From Branchiostoma floridae (taxonomy: Eukaryota; Chordata; Leptocardii; Amphioxiformes; Branchiostomatidae): DNA of 64,000 nt. The DNA lies in the NCBI RefSeq assembly GCF_000003815.2, contig NC_049997.1, positions 12,220,822-12,284,821 of the forward strand, read 5' to 3'. Below, piece after piece: positions 1 to 12,844 of the stretch. A model generated the notes under the pieces. The model did no database searches. It was not told the DNA's origin and saw only the letters and a program-made list of their open reading frames with translations. Position 1 is the stretch's first letter, and every line of letters starts with the position of its first letter. The translations under genes were made by a program, and so were the position numbers.

Positions 1-3000
1 AGAGAAAAGACAAGTACTCTACTCTGCAAGTATTTGACGCATGCTATGATTAAAGATAAACTTTCATAAAAAAACTGTAACCATTTTGCTATTACAGAAG
101 GAATTTGTAAATATCTAACAATAACAGTGAATATTGCCTTGAAATGTGTTTGAGACAATCCCTGTATTTGCTACTTCCTTAGATTCTCACGAACTGGTCA
201 GGCAACTGTTGAGCATTTTATTCATCATTGTCCTGGCCTTATGTTTCTCAGGGGATTTAGAAGAGGACTTTCACCTCTTTTTGACCCTTCTTGAAAGACA
301 GGAGGAGAGTAGAAAAATCCTCTTCTGGCTCCTGGAAATCGCACATGCATGGGCCCACACTATTACCACTATATAGGCCAAATGGTTTGATTGGTGGCAC
401 TTGAACACCACTGTCCTGTTACACTACTCCCCCTTTTCTTTTTTAAATTCATCCTCGACTCTCCAAGTTTGATATTCCTAATGGCTATCCGGCATACTTT
501 GCCATTTCTCATAGGGTCAGTGCAATCACTGAAACACTAAGAGGTGAGTAGAAACAGTTTCCTGACTCCAGGGATTTGAACTGGTGGCATTGAACTGCTA
601 AGTGCTACTTGGATTAAGTTCAAAATTCATTGAACTATAACCCTGTTCAGATCACATAACTCATTATAGAAAAGTAGGACACTTTCACAGTCTTATACTG
701 CTTCCAGAAAAGAAGTCAAACCCCAAAAGCTTAGACTGTACATGTAGCTCTCAGCAGTCCATAATATTACCTGTATTTCTAGAATAGCCACGGTTTTTAC
801 TTGTCACCATTGTTATCTATTCCAAAGTCTTTTATTTTCAGTATGTTTACTATATATTCTGTATGTGTCATGCTGCAATTAGCCCCCAGGAAAGAACTTG
901 CAAATAAAACTAAATCTATATTAGAATCACAGGGGATAGGCCATATTTGACTTTTCATTGAATTTTGGTTCCTAAGTCCACCATTAGCGCCCATACTAAT
1001 AGCTAGTTTGGGTGCCTCTGAGTTTTACACGAGTGAGTTCTAATCCAGCTCTGTAGGATGAGTATTACCAACACCCTGGGCAGGCCCTGTTACCCAACAT
1101 TTTGGCTATGCGTGTAAAGACCAATGGGAATGCGGGAATAAGAGCCAGAGGAGTGCGCTGAAGTCATGTTATTGCAATACCCTGTGTCTAGGTGACTTTG
1201 TGGCACTACATGTACATGTAGCTAATGTCATCGTCTATATGTGAAATAGACACAAAAACTGACTGAGCAGGCTACCAACTGCTGTTATCTTTGAGCAATT
1301 GGCCATGAAATCAGACTGCTCTCTTAACCGATGGTTAACGATGTTCTCTGGGGGCTGATCTCAGAACCTCATGAGGGAAGTTATGTGAAGGTTTGGTTGT
1401 CCCAGGCCCAACATGATATTCCCAACACTTCTGACTGGAAATGCTTATACTAAAATCTCATTGCTAAAAAGCTGATGCAGCTTTCATCTCCAAGACATGT
1501 AAGCTGGCACACCCACACTGTAGCATTAGGCCATTATAGCAAGTACTTTATGTTGTGTTGTAGCCTAATGGTTGTACTTGAACAAGTGACACTGAGGGAT
1601 CTGGAAATGACTGTAGTTGAAGACTGAAATTTATGATGTCTATTTTGAGGATTCAGCCATCAAATGTTTTTTAGTCATTTTGTTTTTTTCCGTACAGTAT
1701 ATCACTATTTTTGCAGTCTGCAGGGGGTATCATCCACGAAATCTCTACTTGCTGTGGCCTGTGGTGGAACTTTAAATTCAAAGTTTGTTCACTCACTACT
1801 GTGTAAGAAAAAACAACATTCATTGCTTTGTTTTGCTTCAGTTCTACAAGTTTTCAAGTTAGAGTACATGATATATTACACAGATACTATGATATCATTA
1901 CCACTGGTGATTGTTTAGATTTGGCAGTAGACCCTTGTGGCACAGGACATCAGGTTATCTTGCTGACATCTAGGATCTAATCTCTAACTCTAAGCAGATG
2001 TTGGGCTAGACAAATGTTATATGTCTTCTTCATGAGTCTTCTGGAAGTTTCTCTGTAAACCACTACCCCAACTTGGAAAGAAGGGCTGACAGAAAACCTA
2101 GCTGCAGGTCAAAAAACATTGCCATCTTATTATAATCTTTCTCCTATTATTGAAGATAAATTTAGCTCCTTTCTGCTCCAGGACTGCATACATGGCATAG
2201 GAGCTATACAAAGTATTAAAGGCAAACATAGGACTGGTCAGTATTGTATAAGACAATTAACTAAACATGAAAAAGAGTTCCACATACCATAGAGGGAATC
2301 TTCATAATGTAGAGTCTAAAGATTAGGGAACTTATTATAAAAAGAATACTAGAAAATTCTTACAAATTGTACAAGTATGAAGTGCAAGGGCTACATATTA
2401 CACAGGAGGCACAAACGTTCATCATTCCAAAGGAAAATTTCTTTTTTGATGAGGTGTTAAGAATCCATCTAAAAGTCAGCTTTAATTTACTAATTTTAGG
2501 GTTTGAGTTATAATCTGTGGAAATCTGTTAAAACCATTTTGCCTTCAATTTTTGTCCAAAGTGATGGATAAAAGGTAAATTCTATATATTAATTCTATTC
2601 AAGGTGCACTGAGCAGCTCTCATGTAGTATCTTTTTCTTCAATCAGTGTGAAAGGGAGAAATCACCACCAGCCTTCCCTTAGAACAAAGACCCTGGTGTT
2701 TCCCTACATGGTGGCCATATCTGAGGTCACAGAGAGGTGACCACATGTGACTGTATCATATGTCCTGTGCCCTCAATTTGTTCAAACAAGGAGCCTTGGT
2801 TCAGACATGTGTCTGACTCAGATAACTTGTACAGTCTTTTTGTAAAAGGACATTTTTGTTTTAAGAAGAATTTCCTTTCACAAAACAATAAATAGTCTAT
2901 CTGCACAAATGCATTTTTACTCTGTACATCATCTGAGCAGAACTCCTTGAGGTTGCCCTGAGCTTTTGGTACCCTAGGGGCCAGGCGCCAGTATCAGGCA

Positions 3001-3200
3001 GCTACATGTAGGACAGTTTATTGGCCCAACAGGACAGTCAGCCCTGTTTAAGTTTTAAGACCTGGGGAGTTTATGCCCGATAAGGTCCACTGATAGCCCC
3101 TGGGCTTCCTTTATACCTTGCAAGTAGATCAGTAATAGTCGATAAAGGAAGACTTTTTCCAAATCAGAACACTTGTTGTAGGTCTGATTCTTGGCCCTTG
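1..3200. other. No gene seen; AT-rich non-coding sequence
   Basis: Short open frames here have no recognisable domains and lack coding-like composition. There are scattered TACATGTA-type words and a C homopolymer near 3204-3214. Nothing resembles a PDE3 exon. If the minus-strand PDE3 gene continues leftwards, this could be intron, but the sequence does not show it. Confidence 0.6.
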
Positions 3201-3235
3201 AACCCCCCCCCCCCACAAGACTCTGCATGCCTTTT

Positions 3236-4410
3236 TCCGTTAAGCGTTACGAGCCATTTTAATTCACCGTTAATCGTTACCGACCCGCTCTAATTCAACG
3301 TTAATCGTTATCGGTATATTCTTCGTGAAGCGTTATTGGTCGTTTTGATTCAACGTTAATCGTTATTTGTTATCCCGAATTCACCGTTAACCGTTCCAAT
3401 AAATTCTTCGTAACCCGTTACACTATACAAAGGAAGTCAAATGCCAGATAGATCCCCTGAAAATGCAGGAAATGGCGTTTCAAAGGGTCCAGATTTCAAA
3501 ATTTCTCCGAGCCTCCCGGCCTTCGGCCCTGATCATGGTAAAATATGTTGCGGAAGCGTCGCCCTTTAAAACTTTATCACTCATACAGATTTCAGTGTCA
3601 AACATAGCTAAGTTTCGGGCAAAAGATTATCCTAGGATGCAGAAAATGAGGTTTCTCCGGACCTCCCTTGAAACGGCTTGCGCCTTTGGCGCTCACGACG
3701 ACATGGCGAATATATGTCAGGGGCGTGGGTTTTCGCACATAAACAACCTTTCTCTCTAATAAAATGTCATATAATTAAGCTCGTCTTACGGCAAAATCTG
3801 TCCTTCATGCAGTAAATGGCGTTTCAGACGGTCCAGATTTCAAAATTTTCCCGGACTTATATTGCAACGCCTCGTGCCTTCCGAGTTCGAATTGGTAAAA
3901 ATATATCGGGGCTTTGGGGGTTTAGGCCAAAGCTACGAGTATGATCATGTGTAATTTGATGAAAATGTCAAAATCAACCTAGCTTAGTCGGTCGGCAAAA
4001 TTTGCCGAAAATGCAGGAAATAGCATCTTGATTTTAAAATTTTTCCGGGGGACCCCTGGAATTCGTCGCGCCTTCGGCGCTCCATGTGCTGAAACAATAG
4101 TTCAATCCACCTCCCCCCCATAAGAACTTTGCTGCCGCCGTCTCTATGGCGGGCCGGGAACTCTGCCTCCGTCAATTTACAGATGTCATGGACATTGTCC
4201 CTGCCATTCCTCCGGGTTCTGGGCACCTTTTGCTTCTCACAATGTATTTTCACCCATTGATATAACTACTCTAGCGTTGGAATGCACGTCAATGTTAATG
4301 TTATGCTTTGTAACTCATTCTGAATTTACCGTTAAGCGTTACCGGGCCTCCTGAATTTACCGTTAAGCGTTACCGGGCCTCCTGAATTCATCGTTAAGCG
4401 TTACCAAGAC
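3236..4410. repeat. Composite repeat: CGTTAA-rich ends around four 170-204 bp units
   Basis: Degenerate copies of a word like CACCGTTAATCGTTACC form one array at about 3236-3425 and a second at about 4310-4410. Between them a unit recurs four times, with ATGCAG(G/A/T)AAAT anchors at 3463, 3637, 3807 and 4011. Each unit goes on through a CAGATTTCAAAATTT-like and a GCGCCTTCGGCGC-like segment. Runs of C followed by ACAAGACT lie outside both ends (about 3205-3222 and 4423-4436), which may be a target duplication or part of the element. An unclassified transposon or satellite-type insertion is likely. Confidence 0.6.
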
Positions 4411-4689
4411 CCCCCATGCAGACCCCCCCACAAGACTGCGTGCCATGGTCTACAAGTGACTCACGATTCTAGCTTCCACAAGGCAGTCATGCAGACCAGA
4501 AATATTCATTTACATTGTAAATGATAGTCTGAAAGCTGTGAAATATTGACCCTCTAAAATGCTATTTCCTGCTGGTAGAAAGCTAAGTTGAATGGTATTT
4601 GCTAAACTTGAATGGTATTTTTATCAGAAATTCTCATATATTATAAGTTTTAGCGTTATTGAGAGTAATGCCCCCAAACATATTTTTTC

Positions 4690-5010
4690 ACGAGCTTTTG
4701 CAAGGTAAGTTCAGGAAAATTTTGAAATCTGGACGCCATTTCCTGTACTACGGTACTTTGAAGGACCAATTTTGCTGGCAGACCTAGCTTACATTTCTGT
4801 TAGAGGGTGCCGGGAGAGCAACGGAGCGTCGAAAGCCGTCATATGGGCCATCCAGGAAAAAATTGAAATATTGACCATCTGAAACATTATTTCCTGCATT
4901 TGAAGGGCACATTTTGCTCGTAAACTAAATTAATTTTGATGATGAAACTTCTATTAGTTAAGAACATTTTTGGGGCGACGCTTCCGCAACATATTTTCGT
5001 CATGTCCAGT
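4690..5010 (-). repeat. Inverted, diverged copies of the 3.4-4.1 kb unit
   Basis: The reverse complements of the unit anchors appear at about 4731-4745 (GACGCCATTTCCTG) and 4888-4900 (ATTTCCTGCAT). GGGGCGACGCTTCCGCAACA near 4973 mirrors TGTTGCGGAAGCGTCGCCC near 3547. The two blocks together form a long imperfect inverted repeat around a spacer of about 600 bp. A further isolated piece sits near 6530-6600. Confidence 0.6.
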
Positions 5011-6730
5011 GCTTAAGGGACACAACTTGCATTTTCACTGTTAAAGTTTCCCAGTAGACAAGTTAAGTTTGATAAAAGAAATTTTGATTATGCTTCACGT
5101 ACAATTCATATGAATCACGCTTGCAATACTCAGAAAGTTTCACAGTGACATGACAAGAGACACAAAACAATGACCCCTTGTAGACTCTCTTTCTGTGCAT
5201 GATTTCTCCACTAAAGTTTCCATGTGGAAACTGACATGCAGCCAGTGAAAAGTTGGGGATTTTATCACAGGCAGATCAATTATACATGGTTTGGCTCAAC
5301 CAAGGATGTGCACCACAGGAAGGGATTAAAGCCTGGAAAAAAGTTTAAGTACATCCTATCTAAGTTAAATTAACTCCTGGTTTAAAAACATGACAAGAAT
5401 ACTTTTAAAGAAAAACATGATTTTTGGTGACCTTTTCCTGATTTGTTTGCTTTCCTTACATGTAGGTGACTTGGAATGTCTAATGTTCCCCAGTGGTTTC
5501 CCCTGTGACCTGGTCTGAACTGTATCATATTTCCCGGTTGTATTGGTTGAAGCAGGCCTGGACAGTCAACACAAAACAGATGGCTGCTGCAGTACAAAGA
5601 TCCATCTACTGTGGTGTAGATAGTTGGACAGTCTTCAGCCAGACTGACAAATATGACAAACAGTAAAAGATCAAACTTATAATGGTCACTTCAGCCTATT
5701 TAGAGCCAGACCAAAGATACTAATGAAAATAGCAGGTTTCTTGTTCCTCTATGGTACAAGGTGTGCATACATGTACATGTGCACATGCTGTTATTAAAGG
5801 GCAACTTTATGTGAATGAGGACAAAAGGGGCTTAAGGTCAACTCTTCAAGAAGAAAACAATAAGGTAGTTTTGTGATGACTTTTGAGTCTACTACTAGTA
5901 GACTCAGTACTAGTACATCCACAAGCCTGAAAGTTTTCTGCAAGTCTGTCAGAGACTAAGTGAGGTCCCATTATCACTCACATGGGACTGATACAAATCA
6001 ATCAGCCATGCCCTGTTACACACTAATCCTTAAGTAAATCCAAGCAGCAGCTAAACCAGCAGGGGTGTCTGCTACTGGTGAATGACAAGACTTCAAGCCA
6101 GTGGAGATAGGGGAAAGAGTCCACATAGCTATAGGACTTTTGTGAATTATGATAAACCTTTTGAATGAAATTTTTTTTAAACTGTGGACAACTTAAAGAA
6201 TGTGCCATACTTGTTGAAAAGAGTAAGGGTAGTTCCCGGTGTAAGTGGTTCAAAACCTGAAGTCCTATGGCCGCACCTGGGCAATTGCTGTCATATTGAG
6301 GTCACTTGAGTTAGCGCCGAATGGCAGCCATTGCAGACCCATGCGACAGTTCTATTGAAACCAATTATTCATCTGTTCATTTATCCATGGTTATTAGGCA
6401 TTACCGACTCCTGAAAATATCCCATGGGACTGAGAGAGATGCCATTAAATGGTTCTTATTAATTACTGAACATTGTTATATGAGGCAGTGTTTGCGTCAA
6501 AATTACAATAAGCCCTTTGAAATGAGCCTAGCCTAGCAAAATATAGGAAATAGCATGATAACAAAGAAATTTTCCGGTCTTGAGCCTTCAGCACGTGAGC
6601 TGCTGATCGAGTAACTGTACTAATTACACTGTGATGAGATGTCAGGTATGACAGACCTGATGCAGGTTAACAGGGCTCATACATTTCAAACTAGTATACA
6701 GACTATATCCATAGAAACTGCACTCTGATT
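5011..6730. other. Non-coding stretch with no clear gene
   Basis: Apart from the small repeat relic near 6530-6600, I see only unique-looking sequence. One minus-strand segment (5557-5460) has good splice sites and an open frame; it is treated as a speculative exon in the findings rather than called here. Confidence 0.5.
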
Positions 6731-6734
6731 GCTT

Positions 6735-7010
6735 TCACCTGTATGGAGATTGCAGATAGGTAACTGCAGTCTACAGATAGGTGTATGCAGTCTTAGCACA
6801 TTTACTATAGTGTGCAGATAGTTGACTGCAGTCTGCAGTGAGGTATCTGCTATATGCAGATACCTATCTGCACCTGCAGATAGGTGACTGCAATGTGCAG
6901 ATAGGTGACTGCAGTGTGCAGATAGGTGACTGCAGTGTGCAGATAAGTGACAGCAGTGTGCAGATAGGTATATGCAGTCTGCAGATAGGTGACTGCAATC
7001 TGCAGATATC
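6735..7010. repeat. 21-bp minisatellite (GCAGATAGGTGACTGCAGTGT)
   Basis: Units of about 21 bp built on TGCAGATAGGTGACTGCAG recur head to tail. They are most regular at about 6870-7005 and degenerate on the left. Because 21 is a multiple of three, the array is open in frame and would read VQIGDCS repeats, but nothing suggests it is translated. Confidence 0.85.
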
Positions 7011-7182
7011 GTATGGAGAATTTCTCGTTTTAGTTGAGACTGTGTTTAACTGTAAATCTTAAAATTTTTTTATAAAGGTTTTATTTTGCAGTTTTTCAAT
7101 CACAACTCCACCATGAATTTTTGGCACTGCGAATATGTGTTTCTAAATTGTACACAGAATTGTTTTAAACGCATACAGTCAA

Positions 7183-7381
7183 ACCTGTATTAGTGGCCAC
7201 CTTTGCATAGTGACCACCTGGCCATTGCGGTCACTTTTTGTCGGTCCCTTCGATTTAGTGGGTACTGAAATCATGTGTATCTTATTGCTTGTGGTCAATT
7301 GATCAGCATTTTCTCTATAGTGACCACCTGTCTATAGTGGCCACATTTCTCCAGTCCCTTGAGTGGCCGCTATAGACAGGT
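7183..7381. mobile_element. MITE with ACCTGT..TAGTGGCCAC terminal inverted repeats
   Basis: The left end reads ACCTGTATTAGTGGCCAC and the reverse complement of the right end reads ACCTGTCTATAGCGGCCAC. Further internal copies of TATAGTGACCACCTG/TATAGTGGCCAC lie near both ends. There is no coding capacity, so this is a non-autonomous DNA element. The target duplication was not resolved. Confidence 0.7.
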
Positions 7382-7914
7382 ATATAAAACACTGCCAAAA
7401 TCCTCCTTTTTCCAACCGCAGAATAAAGCACCGTAAAAGTAGAACTCACTGTAAGTCACAGCAGCATCTAAATCTCTGAAATGTATTTCCATAACTTACA
7501 TGAAACGCATTAGATACATACTTTGTATTGCAAGATTGAATCAAGATTTACGAGTACATAAGAGAAAATTCATGTACCACAGGGAGAATTGCATGTCCCA
7601 TAACCAATCTTCCTTCCACTATTAAGTCCTTCAATACTGCATTATCAATATCAGTAGGAGGTAACGTTCTCTTAGTTGTGATGAAATATTAAGAGGGACT
7701 ATTTCCTGCCACATTTTGTGGGTAAACAATCTATTACAGTTCGCTAATGAAGGCCCTTGGGAGTATGTAAATGTTAGTCGCTGTCAAGAAGGTAATGTTT
7801 TATGTGCTGCTTGTCTGTGTGTTGCCAGCATATAATATAACTCCAGAAGCTGTTGATGGATTCTTATTGTATAGGTTGGTGAGGATTTGGAAAACTAGAG
7901 CTAATTGAAAAGGT

Positions 7915-8135
7915 TCCAAAATGGGCCTCCTAGCAGCTTTCTACGGTACTGCCATTCTGATATTTTGTGTTCTGGATATGCTATGGTAATAATTCTTTGA
8001 GGGACTTCTATTATACTGTGAATAAACTTATAAAGGGGGTGCAATGGAAAGGTATGAAAATGGGTCTCCTAGCAGCTTTCTACCGTACTTCAGCATTCTT
8101 ATGTCTCATTTTGGACATGCTATGATAAAGATATT
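7915..8135 (+). repeat. Two fragments of the GGGCCTCCTAGCAGC repeat family
   Basis: Two related segments (about 7915-7985 and 8045-8130) each carry ATGGG(C/T)CTCCTAGCAGCTTTC, then a ..CATTCT.. segment, then GGA(T/C)ATGCTATG. They match parts of the 1.1-kb repeats at 35.0 and 45.1 kb and so look like diverged pieces of that family. Confidence 0.55.
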
Positions 8136-9181
8136 TGAGGGGCAGATGTAGCTCTTGTTATACAATAAAAGATTGTGCGATCAAATTTCTGTGATCTCTT
8201 TCACTGTGAAGAAGTTCTGGGACAAAAAAGAACACATTTTAGTATTTTCACTTTTGTTAGTTCTAGTCTTATTTTCAAGAGGAAAAAGGAGTTTTTCATG
8301 GTGTTTTGAATTGGCCTTTGGAAAAATTCTGTAGTTACTATGATTGTATGAAACATATTTGTGGTATCATGAATTTGCAGTGGAGAAGTGAAAATAAAAT
8401 ATCTCTGCAAATGTTTTATTCTTTTAAGAGTCAGAAATACTTAGAATATCCAAATGTACATCTCCCTTTCAATCTAAGGAAAACAAACACTCTCATATCT
8501 TTAAATGTTGTTGGTTGAAACGTGTTGGCAAAAATTTCATGAATTGATGTGACTTTGTCTTTAGATTTAGTAAATTTTTGCTTGAACAAAAAAAATAATT
8601 GAAAAAATTCTGCAAAGTGCATATTTATAAGTCCCTATAAACTCATCAACACCCACTGGCCCCAACAATAACCGATCGGCTGCTATAGAACTTGAACCTG
8701 AACTTTATAGAAATGCCCCGTTGCATCGCAAAAGTTAATGACGGCGCAAAGTGACATATCAGATGTATTAAAGGCAATAAACCATGTAGCTCAGCATGAG
8801 ACCGCTACCCCTTTTAGTTCCCAAGTCGCTGTGATCAATTGATAAACGTCACCAGTGACCTTTACTTAATAGATCAGGAGTCAATTTGGTGGCAAATTGC
8901 GCCATAAAAGACGTAATAATTCTTGAGAGCCGGTCCCAGGCGAGCGAGAGGGGATACAGAGTGCGACATGAGAATGTACGCATCGCAACTCCGGCGTGCA
9001 CTCAAATCAGCGAGGAATGACACCCCAGCACGCTTCAAAAAGTCTTCAAATACCAAGAGTTTACCTTTTTTACGTTCGTGCCCTTTCCAGTCATACTAAC
9101 ATTAGTACAGAGTTTTAAGTGTAGATGTATGCATATGGGAAACGATTCAATTGGCAATTCTAACTTACAGTTTACAACATA

Positions 9182-10062
9182 CGAGGGGGGTTCAATAAGT
9201 TCTTTGCCTCACCAAGAAATAACAAGCACAACTCAGATTTTCAGGCACAACTTCATAGTATGAAGTCTTTTATCAATATCCTCCAAATTTCAAATCCATG
9301 GAGTCATTACTTTCCAGGCATTCGTTTTTCCTAAATTAGAAGGTAAGTGGCGAGAAAAAAGTTGTGTGAATTGTGATCAGACATGTGTGGGTCTAGTTTC
9401 CCATGCCATAAATTAACAAAAGACGTTGTCAAAATGTTTGATAATGATTCTCTTCCTATTTCAAGCAAAAAGAATTGGGTTTCTAACTTCCAGCAGCGCA
9501 AATTGACCCACACACTCAGGTCAGGTCAATTGTCCACGTTTTTTTCCTTCTCCCTCACCTAACGTTACTGGGTGTCGCCTGCAAAGTAATGATCACACTA
9601 ATTTGAATTTTGGTACATATTTATATAAGACTTTATACTTGACATCTATGCTTCGAAATCTGAGCTGTGCTTATTTTTTCTCGGTAAAGTCGGGGACTTA
9701 TTGATAACCCCACGTACATGTATAAAGTCTTATATAAATGTGTACCAAAATTCAAATTATTGTGATCATCATGTTGCAGGCGACACCCAGTAACGTTAGG
9801 TAAGGGATAACGAAAAAAAAAGGTGGACAATTGATCTGCAACCTGAGGTGTGAGGTCAAATTGTCTGATCACACTTCACCCTTCTTTTTCTCCCCACTTA
9901 CCTTCTAATTTAGAAAAAACGAATGCCTGGAAAGTAATGACTCCAATGATTTGTAATTTGGAGGATATTGATAAAAGACTTCATACTATGAAGTTGTGCC
10001 TGAAAATCTGAGTTGTGCTTGTTATTTCTTGGTGAGGCAAAGAACTTATTGAACCCCCCTCG
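9182..10062. mobile_element. Foldback Tc1/mariner-like element with TA target duplication
   Basis: The ends are CGAGGGGGGTTCAATAAGTT and its exact reverse complement, each flanked by TA (9180-9181 and 10063-10064), as expected of Tc1/mariner elements. The inverted arms run far inwards: 9182-9350 pairs with 9890-10062, and 9520-9637 pairs with 9720-9840. The left arm carries about 100 bp that the right lacks. The central loop (about 9638-9718) holds a second, diverged copy of the terminal sequence ending in CCCCACG next to TA. No transposase frame remains. Confidence 0.8.
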
Positions 10063-10769
10063 TAACGGTAAACCTGGGCAAAAAAGTACCGAACTGAAAC
10101 TAGCATACATATAGATTGCAAATTAATAATTATGAATGAATCATTTTACTTTTTTACAAGCTTTGGTAGAGCTTTGGTAAACCTTTATGCATGGACCCTC
10201 AGTACTTTTTAACTGATCTCTGCCTGCTTATTTTTTCTTGTAATTTTGTACTGTCAATCACTTTAAAGATTAGATTATTTCCAGGTCTATCTGAAGAGCT
10301 CCTCATCACCAGAACCTTGTTCTTATCTTTGCACTATAGAGGTCAAAATCCTTCAAATGTGCTGCCAAATGTTAACTTAGTGCCAGACAGTTAACAAGGA
10401 ACAGAGTTTAAAACTGTATCTTAATTGCATCCTTACTGATTCTATCTCTTCTAGAAGTTGAAGCAGAGCTATAACTTAGTATGTACATAATTACAGTCAT
10501 AAATATCATGCAGTTATTTACAATGTATCTATTCTCAATGCAACAAAATTAATGTGTTTTTCAAAGCTGATAACGATATTATTGCAGCGTGACTTTCCTG
10601 CTATTCATCTAAATGCAATAAAACTTATTAGTTACATGCTAATTACAATAACAGCATGGCTTCCCTACCTGACATTTATTTAAAAATATTTGCAAAGTGT
10701 AACAGAATAGTATTTGAAAGCTTCTCTAACAGATTGTTATTGCAATTGCAATTAAAACAGTTTTCAAAG

Positions 10770-11560
10770 CTGTGTTTCTATCTTTTCACCAAAACAAAAC
10801 TGTTTTTCAATTTGCTGTATTCTGATTTCATGCAGTTAATCTTTACAATAATATTGTAGCATAACTTTCTATCTTTTCACCAAAACAAAACTGTTTTTCA
10901 CAGCTGTATTCTGATTTCATGCAGTTAATCTTTACAATAATATTGTAGCATAACTTTCTATCTTTTCACCAAAACAAAACTGTTTTTCACAGCTGTATTC
11001 TGATTTCACACAGTTACAAAATGTAATCTTTACAATACTTAATAATATTGTAGCATAACTTTCTATCTTTTCACCAAAACAAAACTGCTTTTCAATGCTG
11101 TTTTCTGATTGCATACAGTTAATCTTTACAATAATATTGTAGCATGGCTTTCCATCTACATGTATTCACCAATTGAAAACAAAACTGTTTTTCAATTTGC
11201 TGTATTCTGATTTCATGCAGTTAATCTTTACAATAATATTGTAGCATAACTTTCTATCTTTTCACCAAAACAAAACTGTTTTTCAATGCTGTTTTCTGAT
11301 TGCATGCAGTTGATCTTTCCAATATTGTAGCATGGCTTTCCTTCTTAAGTTTGCACCAAAACAAAATGGATTTTTAATGCTGTATTTTGATTTCATACAG
11401 TTGATCTTTACAATAATACCTACACGTATTCACCAAAACAAAACTGTTTTTCAATTTGCTGTATTCTGATTTCATACAGTTAATCTTTACAATAATACCT
11501 ACACATATTCACCAAAACAAAACTGTTTTTCAAAGCTGCATTCTGATTATATGCAGTGAG
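10770..11560. repeat. About 89-bp tandem satellite, roughly nine units
   Basis: Units contain CTTTACAATAATATTGTAGC, TCACCAAAACAAAACTG and TTTCATGCAGTTAAT in fixed order. GCAGTTAAT anchors at 10832 and 10921 give a period of 89 bp; later units vary from about 76 to 105 bp through small insertions and losses. Diverged units reach left to about 10500. It is open in short frames only and looks non-coding. Confidence 0.85.
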
Positions 11561-11905
11561 GCTTCCCTACTATGTTCCTGCATATATTCCTGCCTCCATG
11601 AATATTCCACCATGAGATCTATGGTGTTGAAAGCACGGCGGTGCCTCTAACTCAGGAGTGTTTGAAGTGTTTCAACAGCCTTCTCCAGTGAAGAGCTGGA
11701 GCAAGCAGTCCCACTTCAAACACAAGACGAGAGTCAACTCATGCTATTGATTCTGTATATCATTAAAAAGCTGGTTAGAAGAAATGTCCTAGAGGTCGGT
11801 CAAATATGCTGTAAGCAACTTACACATTATTTCACATGCTTATAAAATATAATATTTAGTTAACTATATGATTTCTATTACTAATAGTTATCCAAGGAAT
11901 CAAAA

Positions 11906-12083
11906 TACTGTAGAAGTCGTTTAATTGCACAGCCAATTTGCCAGCGTATTTCGTGCAATTATCCGGCTGGTGCAATAATGCGAAGTTATCTAGCTGGACC
12001 GTACCGGTTTGGGATTTTGAGATTCTGTGCAGTTATCAGAAGTGTGCGTTAATCAGTTGTGCAATTAACTGGCTTCTACTGTA
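11906..12083. mobile_element. MITE with TACTGTAGAAG / CTTCTACTGTA ends
   Basis: The left end TACTGTAGAAGTCGTTTAATTGCAC-like sequence is mirrored at the right end (the reverse complement begins TACAGTAGAAGCC and reaches GTTAATTGCAC). The interior has further GTGCAATTA motifs in both orientations. No coding capacity; a non-autonomous DNA transposon of about 178 bp. Confidence 0.75.
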
Positions 12084-12844
12084 CATCTGATACTGACCTT
12101 AAACAATCTTGCAACCAAATGAATGTATTTTTCTCATCTCAAATTTCAAAAGAATGTAGCAGAATAACTGTTACTCTAAAGTACATGTAACTTTCATCAT
12201 TACGAAAAGAACTTTTCTAATTTCAATCATGTAAATGTATTCAGCATCATTTTATCATCATTTTTCTGCCCTCCTCTTCAAATTAATATCATATCCATGC
12301 CCCCCAACTCCTAACATCCCTTGTGGCCGATAAGCACACGCTAGAAATAATTTAATGAGATAATTATGGGAACACATTTCTGGGGTGAAGGGGAGACCAA
12401 TGTGACTTACGACAATGTTGCCCCTATCACTGTAATCACTGGCTTGAAGAACATTTTAAAGGACACTCCACAATTACATGCTATTTGACAAACTGCTAAT
12501 AATATAGCCACTATTGCATACAAATCATCACCATCAGAATTACGACCAGAATATGATTTGAATTCTGATCATTCAAACTACAAAATTACTGTAATTTATT
12601 CGTTTACTGTACATGTATTTACTTTTGCTGTGATTTTGTGCAGTGAAAGGTGAGTGAAGGGAAAATGGGGGGTTTTAGAGTGTTCTTGGTTAATATTATT
12701 CTATAATAAGATACATATATTATTTCGAAATGCAAAATTATTCCCAGTGAAAAAATTGAAAAGAAAGCACAAAGTGTCAAGCTTTACTTATTATCTACAA
12801 GTTCTATCTAGTATAAGTATGGCGCGGCAGCAGATGGTAATATA
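12084..12844. other. Unique AT-rich sequence, no gene seen
   Basis: A fragment near 12585-12650 (TTACTGTAATTTATTCG and TTTTGCTGTGATTTTGTGCAG) resembles one end of the TACTGTAAATT repeat family seen complete at 52353-52558. Otherwise I see no repeat, RNA gene or exon. Confidence 0.5.

Noticed and set aside
145-376. 76-aa plus-strand frame near the left edge
   Set aside because: No domain, splice context or family resemblance was seen.
6838-7062. VQIGDCS repeat protein
   Set aside because: It is the translation of a 21-bp minisatellite; degenerate flanks and lack of gene context argue against coding.
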